A stretch of DNA of 64,000 nt. It comes from Roseovarius sp. S88. Its GTDB lineage: Bacteria; Pseudomonadota; Alphaproteobacteria; Rhodobacterales; Rhodobacteraceae. The stretch covers positions 2,583,501-2,647,500 of the forward strand of contig NZ_CP146069.1 in the NCBI RefSeq assembly GCF_037023735.1. The letters run 5' to 3'. The notes under the pieces were generated by a model. It saw only the letters and a program-made list of their open reading frames with translations. It was not told the DNA's origin and made no database searches. Shown in pieces: positions 1-8,502 of this stretch. Each line of letters opens with the position of its first letter. Positions within the stretch are counted from its first letter, which is position 1. The position numbers and the translations under genes are program-made.

Positions 1-843
1 TGCGATTCATCCGCTTCAAAATCCGGTCACTGCCCGATTGCACCGGCAAATGCAGATAGGGCATCAGCTTGGCACAGGTGCCATGCGCCTCGATCAGGTC
101 GTCCGTCATGTCATTGGGGTGGCTCGTGGTGAAGCGAATGCGCTCCAGCCCGTCGACCTTGTCCAGTTCCCAAATGAGCTTGGCCAAAGACCAGTCCGCC
201 CCATCCGGACCTGCCCCGTGATAGGCATTTACATTCTGACCAAGCAGCGTGATTTCACGCACGCCGCGTTCCACCAGATCGCGCGCCTCTTCCACGATGC
301 GACCCACCGGGCGGCTCACCTCGGCCCCACGCGTATAGGGTACCACGCAGAAGGCGCAGAACTTGTCGCAGCCTTCCTGCACCGTCAGGAACGCCGTCGG
401 GCCGCGCTTGGCTTTGGGCCGGTGCCGCAATGTGTCGAACTTGTCGTCCACCGGAAACTCAGTGTCGAGCGCCTTGCCGCCCGTCTGCGTTTTCGCCTCA
501 AGCTCAGGCAGGCGGTGATAGCTTTGCGGGCCGACCACCAGATCGACCATCGGCTGACGGCGCATGATCTCCTGCCCCTCGGCCTGTGCTACACAGCCCG
601 CCACGCCAATCTTCAGATCTGGTTTGGCCTCTTTCAACCCCTTGAACCGGCCCAACTCAGAATAGACCTTTTCCGCCGCCTTTTCGCGAATATGGCAGGT
701 ATTCAAAAGGATCATATCCGCGTCATCGGGCGTGTCCGTCTCGACATAGCCCGCCCCCCCATGGCCTCGGCCATGCGCTCGCTGTCATAGACATTCATCT
801 GACAGCCGTAGGTCTTTATATAAAGCCGTTTGGGCTTGGACAT
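1..843 (-). pseudogene. miaB: tRNA 2-methylthio-N6-dimethylallyladenosine synthase MiaB, partial, frameshifted
   Basis: MiaB is a radical-SAM methylthiotransferase that modifies A37 of tRNAs reading UNN codons. The start is the ATG at 843. The N-terminus reads MSKPKRLYIKTYGCQMN, with the first cluster cysteine. After codon 30 the frame breaks at a run of seven G (754-760) and stops soon after. One added G restores the expected protein: NTCHIREKA and AGCVAQAEG carry the other two UPF0004 cysteines, and [10 protein letters not shown] is the CxxxCxxC radical-SAM motif. The gene then runs off the left edge, so the TRAM end is not visible. An assembly miscall is more likely than a dead gene, because dctM shows the same G7 break. 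Family assignment is firm. Confidence 0.9.
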
Positions 844-953
844 GTGACGCTCACCTTTGTCGCGGTTTCAGGGCGCCTGCCTACATCAAATCACCCATGT
901 CTTGCAATGCGCTGCGTTTTGTTCGACCTTGCGAAAAAAGAGCAGACATCGAC

Positions 954-1823
954 ATGCAGCACGAAGATCTGACGACATTCCTGAATGCAAAGCCCCAGGC
1001 ACTTGCCAAGGGGCCGATTGCGTTGATTTTCATCGAAGACGAGGTCGAAGTCGACACCACGCTGCGTCATCACCTTGATTGCGGGTTCAAGTCAGTTCTG
1101 AGCTTTATGCCAAAGGATTTCAAGCTGGCAGATGATGTGGCCCGCAAAGTGCACCGCATCGAATACAATGTCACCCACGACGCTTCCTATGTGGACCTGA
1201 TCAACCAAGTGATTCCGGCGGTCAACAATCAATGGCTCTATTTCTGCTTCAACGCGGAATACCTGTTCTACCCGTTCTGCGAGACCCGTACCGTGGGCGA
1301 GTTACTGACATTCCATTTCGAAGAGCGGCGCGATGCGATGCTGTCCTACGTGGTGGATGTCTATGCTGGCGATTTGAACAAGCATCCCAATGCCGTGTCG
1401 CTGGAAGACGCGCATCTGGACAAGTCCGGTTACTACGCTCTGGCACGCAATGACCCGGACAATCACAACCACCCAAAGGAACGTCAGCTGAATTTCTTCG
1501 GCGGTTTGCGCTGGCGCTATGAGGAACACATCCCAGAAGACCGGCGCAAGATTGACCGGATATCGCTGTTCCGGGCCAAGCCAGGCCTTGTGATGCGCCC
1601 CGATCACACATTCAACGACGAGGAATACAACACCTATGCCTGCCCCTGGCACCACAATGTCACAGCCTCTGTGATTTCTTTCCGCGCCGCCAAAGCGCTC
1701 AAGTGTAACCCCGGTTCAACCTTCGATATCGAGACCTTCAAATGGCATAACTCAACGCAGTTCGAGTGGCATTCGCGGCAATTGCTGGATCTGGGTCTCA
1801 TGGAACCCGGCCAGTGGTTCTAA
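954..1823 (+). CDS. glycosyltransferase family 2-like protein (hypothetical)
   Basis: A soluble protein of about 289 residues with no signal peptide or membrane span. The N-terminal third (GPIALIFIEDEVEVDTTLRHHL) resembles the first beta strand and helix of proteins that handle nucleotide sugars. The rest is rich in Trp, His and acidic residues (FHFEERRDAM near 115, PWHHN near 235). I believe it belongs with Roseobacter proteins annotated as GT2-like, but no DxD motif is clear, so the activity is open. An in-frame ATG at 897 would add 19 residues; I prefer 954 because AAGAGCAG precedes it. The gene is divergent from miaB, and its stop codon lies inside the terminator shared with the next gene. 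Confidence 0.6.
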   Translation: MQHEDLTTFLNAKPQALAKGPIALIFIEDEVEVDTTLRHHLDCGFKSVLSFMPKDFKLADDVARKVHRIEYNVTHDASYVDLINQVIPAVNNQWLYFCFNAEYLFYPFCETRTVGELLTFHFEERRDAMLSYVVDVYAGDLNKHPNAVSLEDAHLDKSGYYALARNDPDNHNHPKERQLNFFGGLRWRYEEHIPEDRRKIDRISLFRAKPGLVMRPDHTFNDEEYNTYACPWHHNVTASVISFRAAKALKCNPGSTFDIETFKWHNSTQFEWHSRQLLDLGLMEPGQWF

Positions 1824-1870
1824 AGCGTTTCGCGATCATCTGCGAGTCAGGTTTATCGCGAAACGCTTTA
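1821..1870. terminator. bidirectional terminator hairpin
   Basis: A perfect 15-bp inverted repeat (1821-1835 and 1856-1870; arm TAAAGCGTTTCGCGA) with a 20-nt loop. The stop codons of both convergent neighbours are the outermost three bases of the arms (TAA at 1821-1823 and TTA at 1868-1870). The A/T ends give a short U tract on either strand. Confidence 0.8.
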
Positions 1871-2467
1871 ACGCCGCCGCGCCCAGATGCGCAGGTCCAC
1901 GACGGCCTTTAAGAAAACCACACCCGCAAGTATGCAAAGCGCCCATTTGCTGATGGGTTCCATCGCCCCTTCGATCAAGAGTGCATGGACCACCGTTCCG
2001 GTGATAATCACGGCGGCAAGGCTGGTATGTACCCGGCGCCAAAGCCTGGGGCCAAGTCGAAGGCGCTTTCTCGGAAGTGCAAGAAGCGCCGCCAGAAACA
2101 CAGCCCACATCGCGACAACGCCCCAGACCGAGAACGGTGTGGGCGACCGGAAGAGCAGCACGTCGATGACATCCGGCGGGCTTGTGATCCAAAGTCCGAC
2201 CACATGTACTGCGACGGCCAAAACCAGCCCGGAACCGACCCAACGATGCACATGCCGCCCAGTCACTGCACGCAGTCCCGGCAGCACCCCTGCCGCCAAT
2301 AACGGTTGCAACAACATCAGAGCCAGTCCCAGAATACCGGCAAACCCCGCTATGATGTAAACCGGCTCGCGCCATTCCAGAAGCGGACTCTGCGTTGCGG
2401 CCAACACAGGCACGACAACGGCCAGTCCAACGGCAATCCAAATCAGAGTGGCACGCATGATTGGCAA
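1868..2467 (-). CDS. ferric reductase-like transmembrane protein
   Basis: A membrane protein of 199 residues with about five or six hydrophobic segments. Histidines sit in helices as GRHVHRWVGSG, VAVHVVGLW, RRVHTSLA and VVHALL, the bis-histidine haem b pattern of ferric reductase-like domains (PF01794, also seen in MsrQ). It lacks the FAD/NAD domain of full ferric reductases. It lies 19 bp downstream of a Tat-signal gene on the same strand, so electrons may pass from the membrane haem to a periplasmic partner, as in MsrPQ; that link is inference. It converges on the upstream gene through a shared terminator. Confidence 0.75.
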   Translation of the reverse strand: MPIMRATLIWIAVGLAVVVPVLAATQSPLLEWREPVYIIAGFAGILGLALMLLQPLLAAGVLPGLRAVTGRHVHRWVGSGLVLAVAVHVVGLWITSPPDVIDVLLFRSPTPFSVWGVVAMWAVFLAALLALPRKRLRLGPRLWRRVHTSLAAVIITGTVVHALLIEGAMEPISKWALCILAGVVFLKAVVDLRIWARRR

Positions 2468-2486
2468 GGCGATACGATGGCCCGGC

Positions 2487-2987
2487 TCACACTTGTTTCA
2501 ACACGAACTCAACATGCAGCGTGGTATCGCTCGAACTGGCCATGATGGGCCGCAGAAACACCGTCTCAAACGAGGCATCGTCAAATTCGGCATCATAGGC
2601 CAGATGCCCATGCGGTTGGCCAAAGGCAGGTACGATTTGCGGCATGTCCATGTGAAACGCGCCATTCGCATCCGTAAGCGTGGCACCATGGCTTTCCGGT
2701 TCGCGCTCATGTCCCTCGGTCGTATGCGCCCACATCTGGATGCGTCGCCCTGCCAGAGGCGCGCCATCTCCGGCGCGGCGCACGGACCCAGTCATCAGAA
2801 ACCCGCCCCGGCCAATGCGCTCAACAATCGGCGCGCCAGGATAGTAGTTGTTTGCGCCCCCGGGCATGGTTGGCGTTGGCGCCAGCCCTTGCGCGCGCGC
2901 CGGCACCACAAGGCCGGATGCGCCCGTTGCGACAACTGCGCCACCACCAGCGAGGACATATCGACGTGTCAGACGTGGCGTGCTCAT
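2487..2987 (-). CDS. Tat-exported intradiol dioxygenase-like protein
   Basis: 166 residues. The N-terminus has a twin-arginine signal (TRRYVLAGGG, residues 7-16), a hydrophobic stretch, and a likely cleavage site after ARA near 32. The mature part has the beta-sandwich pattern of intradiol ring-cleavage dioxygenases (GSVRRAGDGAPLAGRRIQMW, then GATLTDANGAFHMDMP), but it is shorter than the catechol enzymes and I cannot assign a full Tyr/Tyr/His/His iron set. It is first in an apparent two-gene operon with the haem-type membrane protein. A role in periplasmic redox or aromatic chemistry is plausible but unproven. Confidence 0.65.
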   Translation of the reverse strand: MSTPRLTRRYVLAGGGAVVATGASGLVVPARAQGLAPTPTMPGGANNYYPGAPIVERIGRGGFLMTGSVRRAGDGAPLAGRRIQMWAHTTEGHEREPESHGATLTDANGAFHMDMPQIVPAFGQPHGHLAYDAEFDDASFETVFLRPIMASSSDTTLHVEFVLKQV

Positions 2988-3171
2988 GGGTATGTCTCCT
3001 TCTGCGCTTGAAACCTGAACTTAGCGCAAACGCGCTTTATTCCGAGCCATGTCACAAAAGTTTCGTCAGGAGGCGAAGTCAAAGCTTCGTGACCGATCTC
3101 TCAGTTGATCAGCCGAGTTCAGCCGAAAACGGGCTACATGGAGCCATTTTTTTCAGAAAGATGTAAAAGCG

Positions 3172-3486
3172 TTATTCGCTCAGGCGCTTCAGCGTGTCGA
3201 CAATCGCACTGTTGCTGCCACTGCTGGAGCTTTGATTGTCAAATCCGGTCAACGCCGCGATCTGACCGCGGGCATCGGCCGAATTGTCATAAAGGTTCAT
3301 ACCAAAATCATAGGTCAGCTGCATCCGGTCATGTAGGAAAGGCCAAAACGCGCGTTCTTGCCACGCCGCCGCCATCACCGCAATGATAAGACCCGCGCGC
3401 ACATAAGTCGCAGCGCGTTTGGCCCGAACGGACCGTGCCTTATTGATGTCAGCACGCGTATTTTCTTGTCTAGCAGCAGCAGTCAT
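3172..3486 (-). CDS. small membrane-anchored hypothetical protein
   Basis: 104 residues. The N-terminus is charged, with Arg and Lys (residues 1-28), then one hydrophobic segment (AGLIIAVMAAAW, about 31-42), then a polar C-terminal part ending in a Ser/Asn-rich stretch (SSSSGSNS). The layout suggests a single-pass inner-membrane protein with a periplasmic tail. I do not recognise a family. It stands alone, 102 bp upstream of the 3' end of fabI on the same strand. Confidence 0.5.
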   Translation of the reverse strand: MTAAARQENTRADINKARSVRAKRAATYVRAGLIIAVMAAAWQERAFWPFLHDRMQLTYDFGMNLYDNSADARGQIAALTGFDNQSSSSGSNSAIVDTLKRLSE

Positions 3487-3588
3487 GGTGCCACTATGAC
3501 CGTTTTAAGTGGCAAGATTGGGGCAATCCACTGTCCAAATCGCGACAAACCCATGCCGAAATATCCGCCAAAAACGCGCCTTTGAAGC

Positions 3589-4380
3589 TCAGAGATTCTC
3601 GGGCTGCGGCATGCCCAGCACGTGATAACCTCCATCCACGCGGATCACTTCGCCCGTGGTACAGGCCCCAGCATCAGACGCCAGATACACCGCCGTGCCG
3701 CCGATGGCCTCTAGCGTGGCATTGGCCCGCATCGGCGCATTTTCCTCAGTGTGACGGAATGTCTTGCGTGCGCCGCCAATGGCTGCACCGGCCAGTGTTT
3801 TCATCGGGCCAGGTGAAATCGCATTGACCCTGATTTTGTCCGGTCCCAGATCATTGGCCAAATACCGTGTCGTCGCCTCCAGTGCCGCCTTGGCCACGCC
3901 CATGACATTGTAATTGGGCACAACCCGGTTCGACCCTTGGTAAGTGAGCGTGAGCATCGTGCCACCCTGCTCTTTCATCAGCGGATAGGCCCGACGCGCC
4001 ACCTCGATGAAGGAATAGACCGAGATATCCATCGAATGCTTGAAATTAGGGCGCGTGGTATTGAGGAACCGTCCCGACAGCTCAGTCTTGTCGGAAAAGG
4101 CAATGGCGTGGACTACAAAATCGATCGTCGGCCAGCGCTTACTCAAGCGCTCAAAGGCAGCCTCTATGGAAGCATCATCCGTCACATCCACATCCATCAG
4201 GATATCAGACCCCAGCGACTGCGCCAGCGGCTCAACCCGCTTGGCAAAGGCCTCTCCCTGATAGGAGAAGGCCAGTTCTGCCCCTGCATCATGCAGCGCC
4301 TTGGCAATCCCCCAGGCGATGGAGCGGTCGTTGGCGACGCCCATGACCAGGCCGCGTTTGCCTTTCATTGAGTGCATCAT
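3589..4380 (-). CDS. fabI: enoyl-[acyl-carrier-protein] reductase (NADH)
   Basis: FabI reduces trans-2-enoyl-ACP in the last step of each fatty-acid elongation cycle. It is an SDR protein of 263 residues, close to the usual 262. The cofactor loop GVANDRSIAWG is at 14-24, and the FabI catalytic pair Tyr147 and Tyr157 is followed by Lys164 (YNVMGVAK). I start at the ATG at 4380: the longer frame opens with TTG inside fabB, while 4380 has GGA from the fabB stop region in front. It directly follows fabB on the same strand, so the two are translationally close. Confidence 0.95.
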   Translation of the reverse strand: MMHSMKGKRGLVMGVANDRSIAWGIAKALHDAGAELAFSYQGEAFAKRVEPLAQSLGSDILMDVDVTDDASIEAAFERLSKRWPTIDFVVHAIAFSDKTELSGRFLNTTRPNFKHSMDISVYSFIEVARRAYPLMKEQGGTMLTLTYQGSNRVVPNYNVMGVAKAALEATTRYLANDLGPDKIRVNAISPGPMKTLAGAAIGGARKTFRHTEENAPMRANATLEAIGGTAVYLASDAGACTTGEVIRVDGGYHVLGMPQPENL

Positions 4381-4387
4381 GGGTGTC

Positions 4388-5617
4388 CTATCCGTCAAAC
4401 TTGCTCAGCAACATCGAGCCATTCGTGCCGCCAAAACCGAAACTGTTGGTCATCACCGTATCAAGGCCCGCGTCGTCCACGCGGCTTGTCGCGATCTCGG
4501 CCGATTGAATGCCGGGATCAAGCGTGTCGACATTGATCGACGGGATGATGAAATCATTGTGCAGCGCCAGCAGACAATAGATCGCCTCCTGCGCGCCTGT
4601 GGCCCCTTGGCTATGCCCCGTCATGGATTTGGTGGAGCTGATGGGGGGCACATGGCCTTCGCCAAAGATGCGGCGCACGGCCTCCACCTCACCCACATCG
4701 CCCACCGGCGTCGAAGTTCCATGGGCGTTGATATAGCCCACCTTGCGCTCTTTGCCGAGTTGGCTGAGCGCGAGGCGCATGGCCCGCTCGCCGCCCTCGC
4801 CCGAAGGGGCAACCATGTCATGGCCATCGGACGTTGCGGCATAACCCGTGACCTCGGCATAGATTTTCGCACCGCGCGCCTTGGCATGCTCCAGATCTTC
4901 CAGAACCACGATGCCCCCGCCACCCGAGATCACGAACCCATCGCGATCCGCATCAAAGGCACGGCTCGCGCGCTCTGGCGTGTCGTTGTATTTCGAACTC
5001 ATCGCGCCCATGGCGTCGAAAAGACATGAGAGCGTCCAGTCCAACTCTTCCCCGCCACCAGCAAACATCACATCCTGTTTGCCCATCATGATCTGTTCAG
5101 CGGCATTGCCAATGCAATGCAGTGAGGTCGAACAGGCCGAAGTGATGGAATAATTGATACCCTTGATCTTAAACGCCGTGCTGAGATTGGCCGACACGGT
5201 CGAACACATGGTTTTCGGCACAGCAAAGGGACCAACCCGCTTGGTCGCCCCGGATTTCAGAACCGCCTGATGCGCCGCCAGCATGGCCGAGGTGGATGGC
5301 CCACCCGATCCCGCCACAAGCCCGGTTTTGGGGTTTGAGATTTCACCCTCCTCCAGCCCCGCATCGGCAATCGCCTGTTGCATGGCGATATGCGCATAGG
5401 CCGCCCCCGGCCCCATGAATCGCAAAGCGCGTTTGTCGATATGCGCGGTGACATCGATATCAAGCGCCCCGGCCACCTGACTGCGAAAACCGTGCTCAGC
5501 CATCGCCTCATTGGCGGTGATGCCGGATTTGCCCTCTTTCAAAGAGGTCAGAACATCATTTGCGTTGTTGCCAATGCTGGAGACAATCCCCAAGCCTGTG
5601 ACGACGACACGGCGCAT
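4388..5617 (-). CDS. fabB: beta-ketoacyl-ACP synthase I
   Basis: FabB condenses malonyl-ACP with acyl-ACP and, with FabA, makes unsaturated fatty acids. The 409 residues match the family. The nucleophile Cys162 lies in SACSTSLHC. The two catalytic histidines are in NAHGTSTPVGD and GHSQGATG, and a glycine-rich FGFGGTNGS ends the protein. The longer frame adds 27 poorly conserved residues; I start at MRRVVVTGLG because AAGGGGAGA precedes that ATG. It is upstream of fabI. FabA lies on the same strand but is separated by about 0.7 kb holding a repeat and a small opposite-strand ORF. Confidence 0.95.
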   Translation of the reverse strand: MRRVVVTGLGIVSSIGNNANDVLTSLKEGKSGITANEAMAEHGFRSQVAGALDIDVTAHIDKRALRFMGPGAAYAHIAMQQAIADAGLEEGEISNPKTGLVAGSGGPSTSAMLAAHQAVLKSGATKRVGPFAVPKTMCSTVSANLSTAFKIKGINYSITSACSTSLHCIGNAAEQIMMGKQDVMFAGGGEELDWTLSCLFDAMGAMSSKYNDTPERASRAFDADRDGFVISGGGGIVVLEDLEHAKARGAKIYAEVTGYAATSDGHDMVAPSGEGGERAMRLALSQLGKERKVGYINAHGTSTPVGDVGEVEAVRRIFGEGHVPPISSTKSMTGHSQGATGAQEAIYCLLALHNDFIIPSINVDTLDPGIQSAEIATSRVDDAGLDTVMTNSFGFGGTNGSMLLSKFDG

Positions 5618-6000
5618 TGCGCTCTCCCCTTGGTTGGTCAGGACATGTGTAGGACAGCCGGTGATGGGGGGCAAGCGGTTAGGCAGAGGGGAAGGCAACG
5701 CGCGAAATGATAGCCGTGCCAGCGGCGGACCGGGGGACGGCGCGGCTACGCTTTGATCGGCAGCACTTTATCGCAGCCAAACTCCCCTAACGAATAATCG
5801 GCACGCCTACGTTAACAAAGCGACGGCCCAAACGGGCCGGTCCGTCGCTGGCACGGCGGCGCGTTCCGCGCCTTGATTCCGTGCTTGGTTGAGGTGGTTG
5901 AAACTCTAAGGCGCTATTCTCACCTAGACGACACCTATTGGTTTCTTTGACCGAAGCTCATAACATCCACACCTGAACCAAGTCTGAAAAGAGATCCTAA
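5618..6000. other. gene-free stretch between fabB and a small ORF
   Basis: No credible gene. The main content is the foldback repeat at 5711-5872. The remaining 5873-6000 is AT-richer than its surroundings and may hold the promoter of the small ORF at 6001; I see no strong -10/-35 pair. Confidence 0.5.
5711..5872. repeat. dispersed foldback repeat, copy A
   Basis: Long imperfect inverted repeat. The left arm at 5713-5733 pairs with 5837-5857 at 20 of 21 positions, the odd one a G-T. A second small hairpin follows at once (GGCGCG-TTC-CGCGCC, 5858-5872). The interior contains short stretches shared with copy B at 19035-19190, such as CACTTTAT and TACGT(T/C)AACAAA. Between the copies six stem positions change on both sides and keep pairing. 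Alternative inner pairing is possible (GCGACGG 5820-5826 with CCGTCGC 5842-5848). Confidence 0.75.
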
Positions 6001-6315
6001 GTGAGCTTGGCACATATTAACTCAGTACGACCCGCCCTAGAAAAATCGCATTGGGTGATCTTGAGTGAGAATCTTGTCGAAGACTCTCAACAAACCGCTC
6101 TCTGGAGGATTTCGCGACCTGACGGCTCACACCAACTTACCATAGTCTTTTGGGGTGGTTGGGACGGAGACGGACTTGAACTAATTCCGTATGAAAAAAG
6201 CATTGCCTGCTCAATTCTGGAGTTTCCAGAAATCGAAGCATACTTCGGCAAGTTTCACAAAACTTGGCCGAAAACTCTTAAGGAGTTTATTGGTGAGATA
6301 AACAAACTTGGTTGA
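6001..6315 (+). CDS. small hypothetical protein
   Basis: 104 residues starting with GTG, with AAGAGA upstream. No signal peptide or membrane span. It is Trp-rich (VFWGGWDGDG in the middle) with a Lys-rich C-terminus. The sequence is visibly richer in A and T than its neighbours and lies on the opposite strand between fabB and fabA, which are usually adjacent. This suggests a later insertion. I do not recognise a family and assign no function. Confidence 0.5.
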   Translation: MSLAHINSVRPALEKSHWVILSENLVEDSQQTALWRISRPDGSHQLTIVFWGGWDGDGLELIPYEKSIACSILEFPEIEAYFGKFHKTWPKTLKEFIGEINKLG

Positions 6316-6341
6316 GGCGACTTTTGGTTTGATGAATCCCC

Positions 6342-6851
6342 TCAACTCTCGCTCAGCGCCACCTTCATGTCCTTGACCTGGTAGATCACCTCGCCATCAG
6401 CCTCTACACGCCCATCGGCGACACCCATGGTCAAACGCCGGGTCTGCACCGCCTTGGTGAAATCCACGTAATAGGTCAGCATCTTGCGATCCGGCCGCAC
6501 CATGCCGGTGAGCTTCACTTCCCCCACGCCCAGCGCATAACCGCGCCCCTGCCAGCCGCGCCAGCCGAGGTTGAAGCCGGTGAGCTGCCAAAGCCCATCC
6601 AGCCCAAGACAGCCCGGCATGATCGGATTGCCGGGAAAATGACAGTCGAAAAACCAAAGATCAGGTTTGATATCAAACTCGGCCACCACATGGCCCTTGC
6701 CATGCGCCCCGCCATCGCCGCTGATATCGGTGATCCGGTCCATCATCAGCATCGGCGGCTCAGGCAATTGCGCATTCCCGGGGCCAAAAAGCTCGCCCCG
6801 CGCGCATTTCAGCAGGTCGTCTTTGTCGAAACGGCTCGGGTAGTTGGCCAT
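6342..6851 (-). CDS. fabA: 3-hydroxydecanoyl-ACP dehydratase/isomerase
   Basis: FabA dehydrates 3-hydroxyacyl-ACP and isomerises trans-2- to cis-3-decenoyl-ACP, the entry to unsaturated fatty acids. It has 169 residues, near the usual 171. The catalytic His71 is in [14 protein letters not shown] and Asp85 in CLGLDGLWQ. The longer frame adds 22 residues; [14 protein letters not shown] is the family start, with AAAGGG upstream. The gene is divergent from irr, so the two share a 157-bp control region. Confidence 0.95.
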   Translation of the reverse strand: MANYPSRFDKDDLLKCARGELFGPGNAQLPEPPMLMMDRITDISGDGGAHGKGHVVAEFDIKPDLWFFDCHFPGNPIMPGCLGLDGLWQLTGFNLGWRGWQGRGYALGVGEVKLTGMVRPDRKMLTYYVDFTKAVQTRRLTMGVADGRVEADGEVIYQVKDMKVALSES

Positions 6852-6955
6852 GAGTAAGGCCCTTTCTGGGTCGTCAATTGCGTTCTTTGTTCCTCTAGCA
6901 CCGAGGAAAACCCGCACGCAAGCCCGACCACCGCACGTTGCGTGGTCGAAAGTGT

Positions 6956-6985
6956 TTGAAATTGTACCGAGTCAGACCCTATATT
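6956..6985 (+). promoter_or_regulatory. sigma70-like promoter of irr
   Basis: TTGAAA (6956-6961), an 18-nt spacer, and TATATT (6980-6985), lying 24 nt before the irr start codon. The AAAAGG ribosome site follows at 6995-7000. Only the pattern is seen; no transcript start is known. Confidence 0.5.
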
Positions 6986-7008
6986 GTGCGGTGTAAAAGG
7001 AAAGTGAC

Positions 7009-7434
7009 ATGTCGATCACCAAAGCTGAAACACGCGGATCAGAATGGCTCTCAGGGGCCGGGTTGCGCCCCACGCGGCAACGTGTGGCACTTGCCGCATT
7101 GCTGATCGGCGACGGGCAGCATCGCCATGTCACAGCAGAAAGCCTGTTCACGGCGGTGCAGAAAACCGGTGCAAGGGTGTCACTGGCCACGGTTTACAAC
7201 ACATTGCGTGCGTTTTGTGACGCGGGGCTTCTGCAGGAAGTCATGGTCGACGGCTCAAAAAGCTATTTTGACACCAACACGCATGACCACCCGCATTTCT
7301 TCTGGGAAGGCGAAGAGCGCCTGACCGATGCTCCAGCGGATCAGTTGCAGATTTCGCGCTTGCCGGACGCGCCCGAAGGGGCCGAGATCGCCAGCGTGGA
7401 TGTGGTCATCCGCCTGCGCCGCACCGCCTCCTAA
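7009..7434 (+). CDS. irr: Irr-type Fur-family transcriptional regulator
   Basis: 141 residues. The N-terminal winged helix (GLRPTRQRVALAALL, then SLATVYNTLRAF) is the Fur/Irr DNA-binding domain. The C-terminal part has NTHDHPHFFWEGEERL in place of the usual Fur metal site and lacks the CxxC zinc motif, which fits the Irr subgroup of alphaproteobacteria (haem-responsive iron control). Location opposite fabA is typical of Rhodobacterales. It probably controls iron genes elsewhere; control of fabA is only suggested by position. Confidence 0.85.
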   Translation: MSITKAETRGSEWLSGAGLRPTRQRVALAALLIGDGQHRHVTAESLFTAVQKTGARVSLATVYNTLRAFCDAGLLQEVMVDGSKSYFDTNTHDHPHFFWEGEERLTDAPADQLQISRLPDAPEGAEIASVDVVIRLRRTAS

Positions 7435-7443
7435 ACAATTAAC

Positions 7444-8427
7444 ATGCGTGCCATCAGCTATGAGGTCTTTGGATCAGCCCAAGATGTGCTGGTGCTCGGT
7501 GATATAGAGCCCCCCGCCCCGGCTCCGGGCGAAGTCCTTGTGCGGGTGTCTTTCTCCGGTGTGAACCCGTCTGATGCCAAAGCCCGCGCAGGTGCGCGGC
7601 CTGGCGTTACGAAACCCGCCTTCCCGCGCATCATCCCGCACTCGGATGGCTCTGGCATGATCGAAGCCGTGGGCGACGGTGTATCCGAAGGCCGTATTGG
7701 TGAGCGGGTCTGGATCTGGAATGGTCAATGGCAGCGCCCCTTTGGCACTGCGGCAGGATATATCGCCCTGCCAGCCGATCAGGCCGTCCCGCTGCCGGAT
7801 GGCATCTCTCTGGAAACCGGCGCAGCACTTGGCATTCCCGGTCTGACCGCCTGTCACACTGTCTTCGGTGGTGGCGATATCGCAGGTCAAACCTTGCTGA
7901 TCTCTGGCGGCGCCGGATCGGTCGGCCACAACGCGGTGCAACTGGCCAAATGGGGCGGCGCGAAGGTGATCGCCACGGCCTCAGCAGGCGCAGCCGAGTA
8001 TGTCAAAGCCGCCGGTGCGGATGTGGTTCTGGACTATGCTGATCCCGATCTGACCGCGCAGATCATGGATGCGTCCGACGGCGGCATCGACCGCGCGGTG
8101 GAAGTCGAATTTGGCCAAAACGCGGGCCTTCTGGCTGAGGTCATGAAACCACTCAGCACCATCGCCACCTACGGCTCGGGCAAGGCAATGACCCCGGAAA
8201 TGCCGTTCGGCCCCTATCTCTTCAAGGCGCTCAAGATCGACATCACGCTGATCTACGTCCTGCCTGCGCCCGAACGCACCGCCGCGATTGAGCGTTTGCA
8301 CAGGGCGATGACCGACGGGGCCTTCACCCCATCCATCGACACAACCCTGCCGTTGAAGGACTGTGCCACTGCCCATGACCGCGTCATGCAACCCGGTCGG
8401 CGCGGGTCGGTTTTGCTGCGCCTCTGA
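7444..8427 (+). CDS. NADPH:quinone oxidoreductase-like MDR protein
   Basis: 327 residues of the zinc-free medium-chain dehydrogenase/reductase superfamily. The N-terminal GroES-like part has GVNPSDAKARAG and HSDGSGMIEAVGDGV. The nucleotide loop GGAGSVGHNAVQLAKWGGAKVIA lies near 155-180. No structural-zinc cysteine cluster is present. Expected role: NADPH-dependent two-electron reduction of quinones or enals in the cytoplasm. It starts 9 bp after irr and could be co-transcribed with it. Confidence 0.85.
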   Translation: MRAISYEVFGSAQDVLVLGDIEPPAPAPGEVLVRVSFSGVNPSDAKARAGARPGVTKPAFPRIIPHSDGSGMIEAVGDGVSEGRIGERVWIWNGQWQRPFGTAAGYIALPADQAVPLPDGISLETGAALGIPGLTACHTVFGGGDIAGQTLLISGGAGSVGHNAVQLAKWGGAKVIATASAGAAEYVKAAGADVVLDYADPDLTAQIMDASDGGIDRAVEVEFGQNAGLLAEVMKPLSTIATYGSGKAMTPEMPFGPYLFKALKIDITLIYVLPAPERTAAIERLHRAMTDGAFTPSIDTTLPLKDCATAHDRVMQPGRRGSVLLRL

Positions 8428-8502
8428 ACGTCAGGCAAAACCCGCTTTCCCCCCGACCCAGACATGCCACTCTGCCGACAAACCCCGACCTGCGGAGGGA
8501 CC

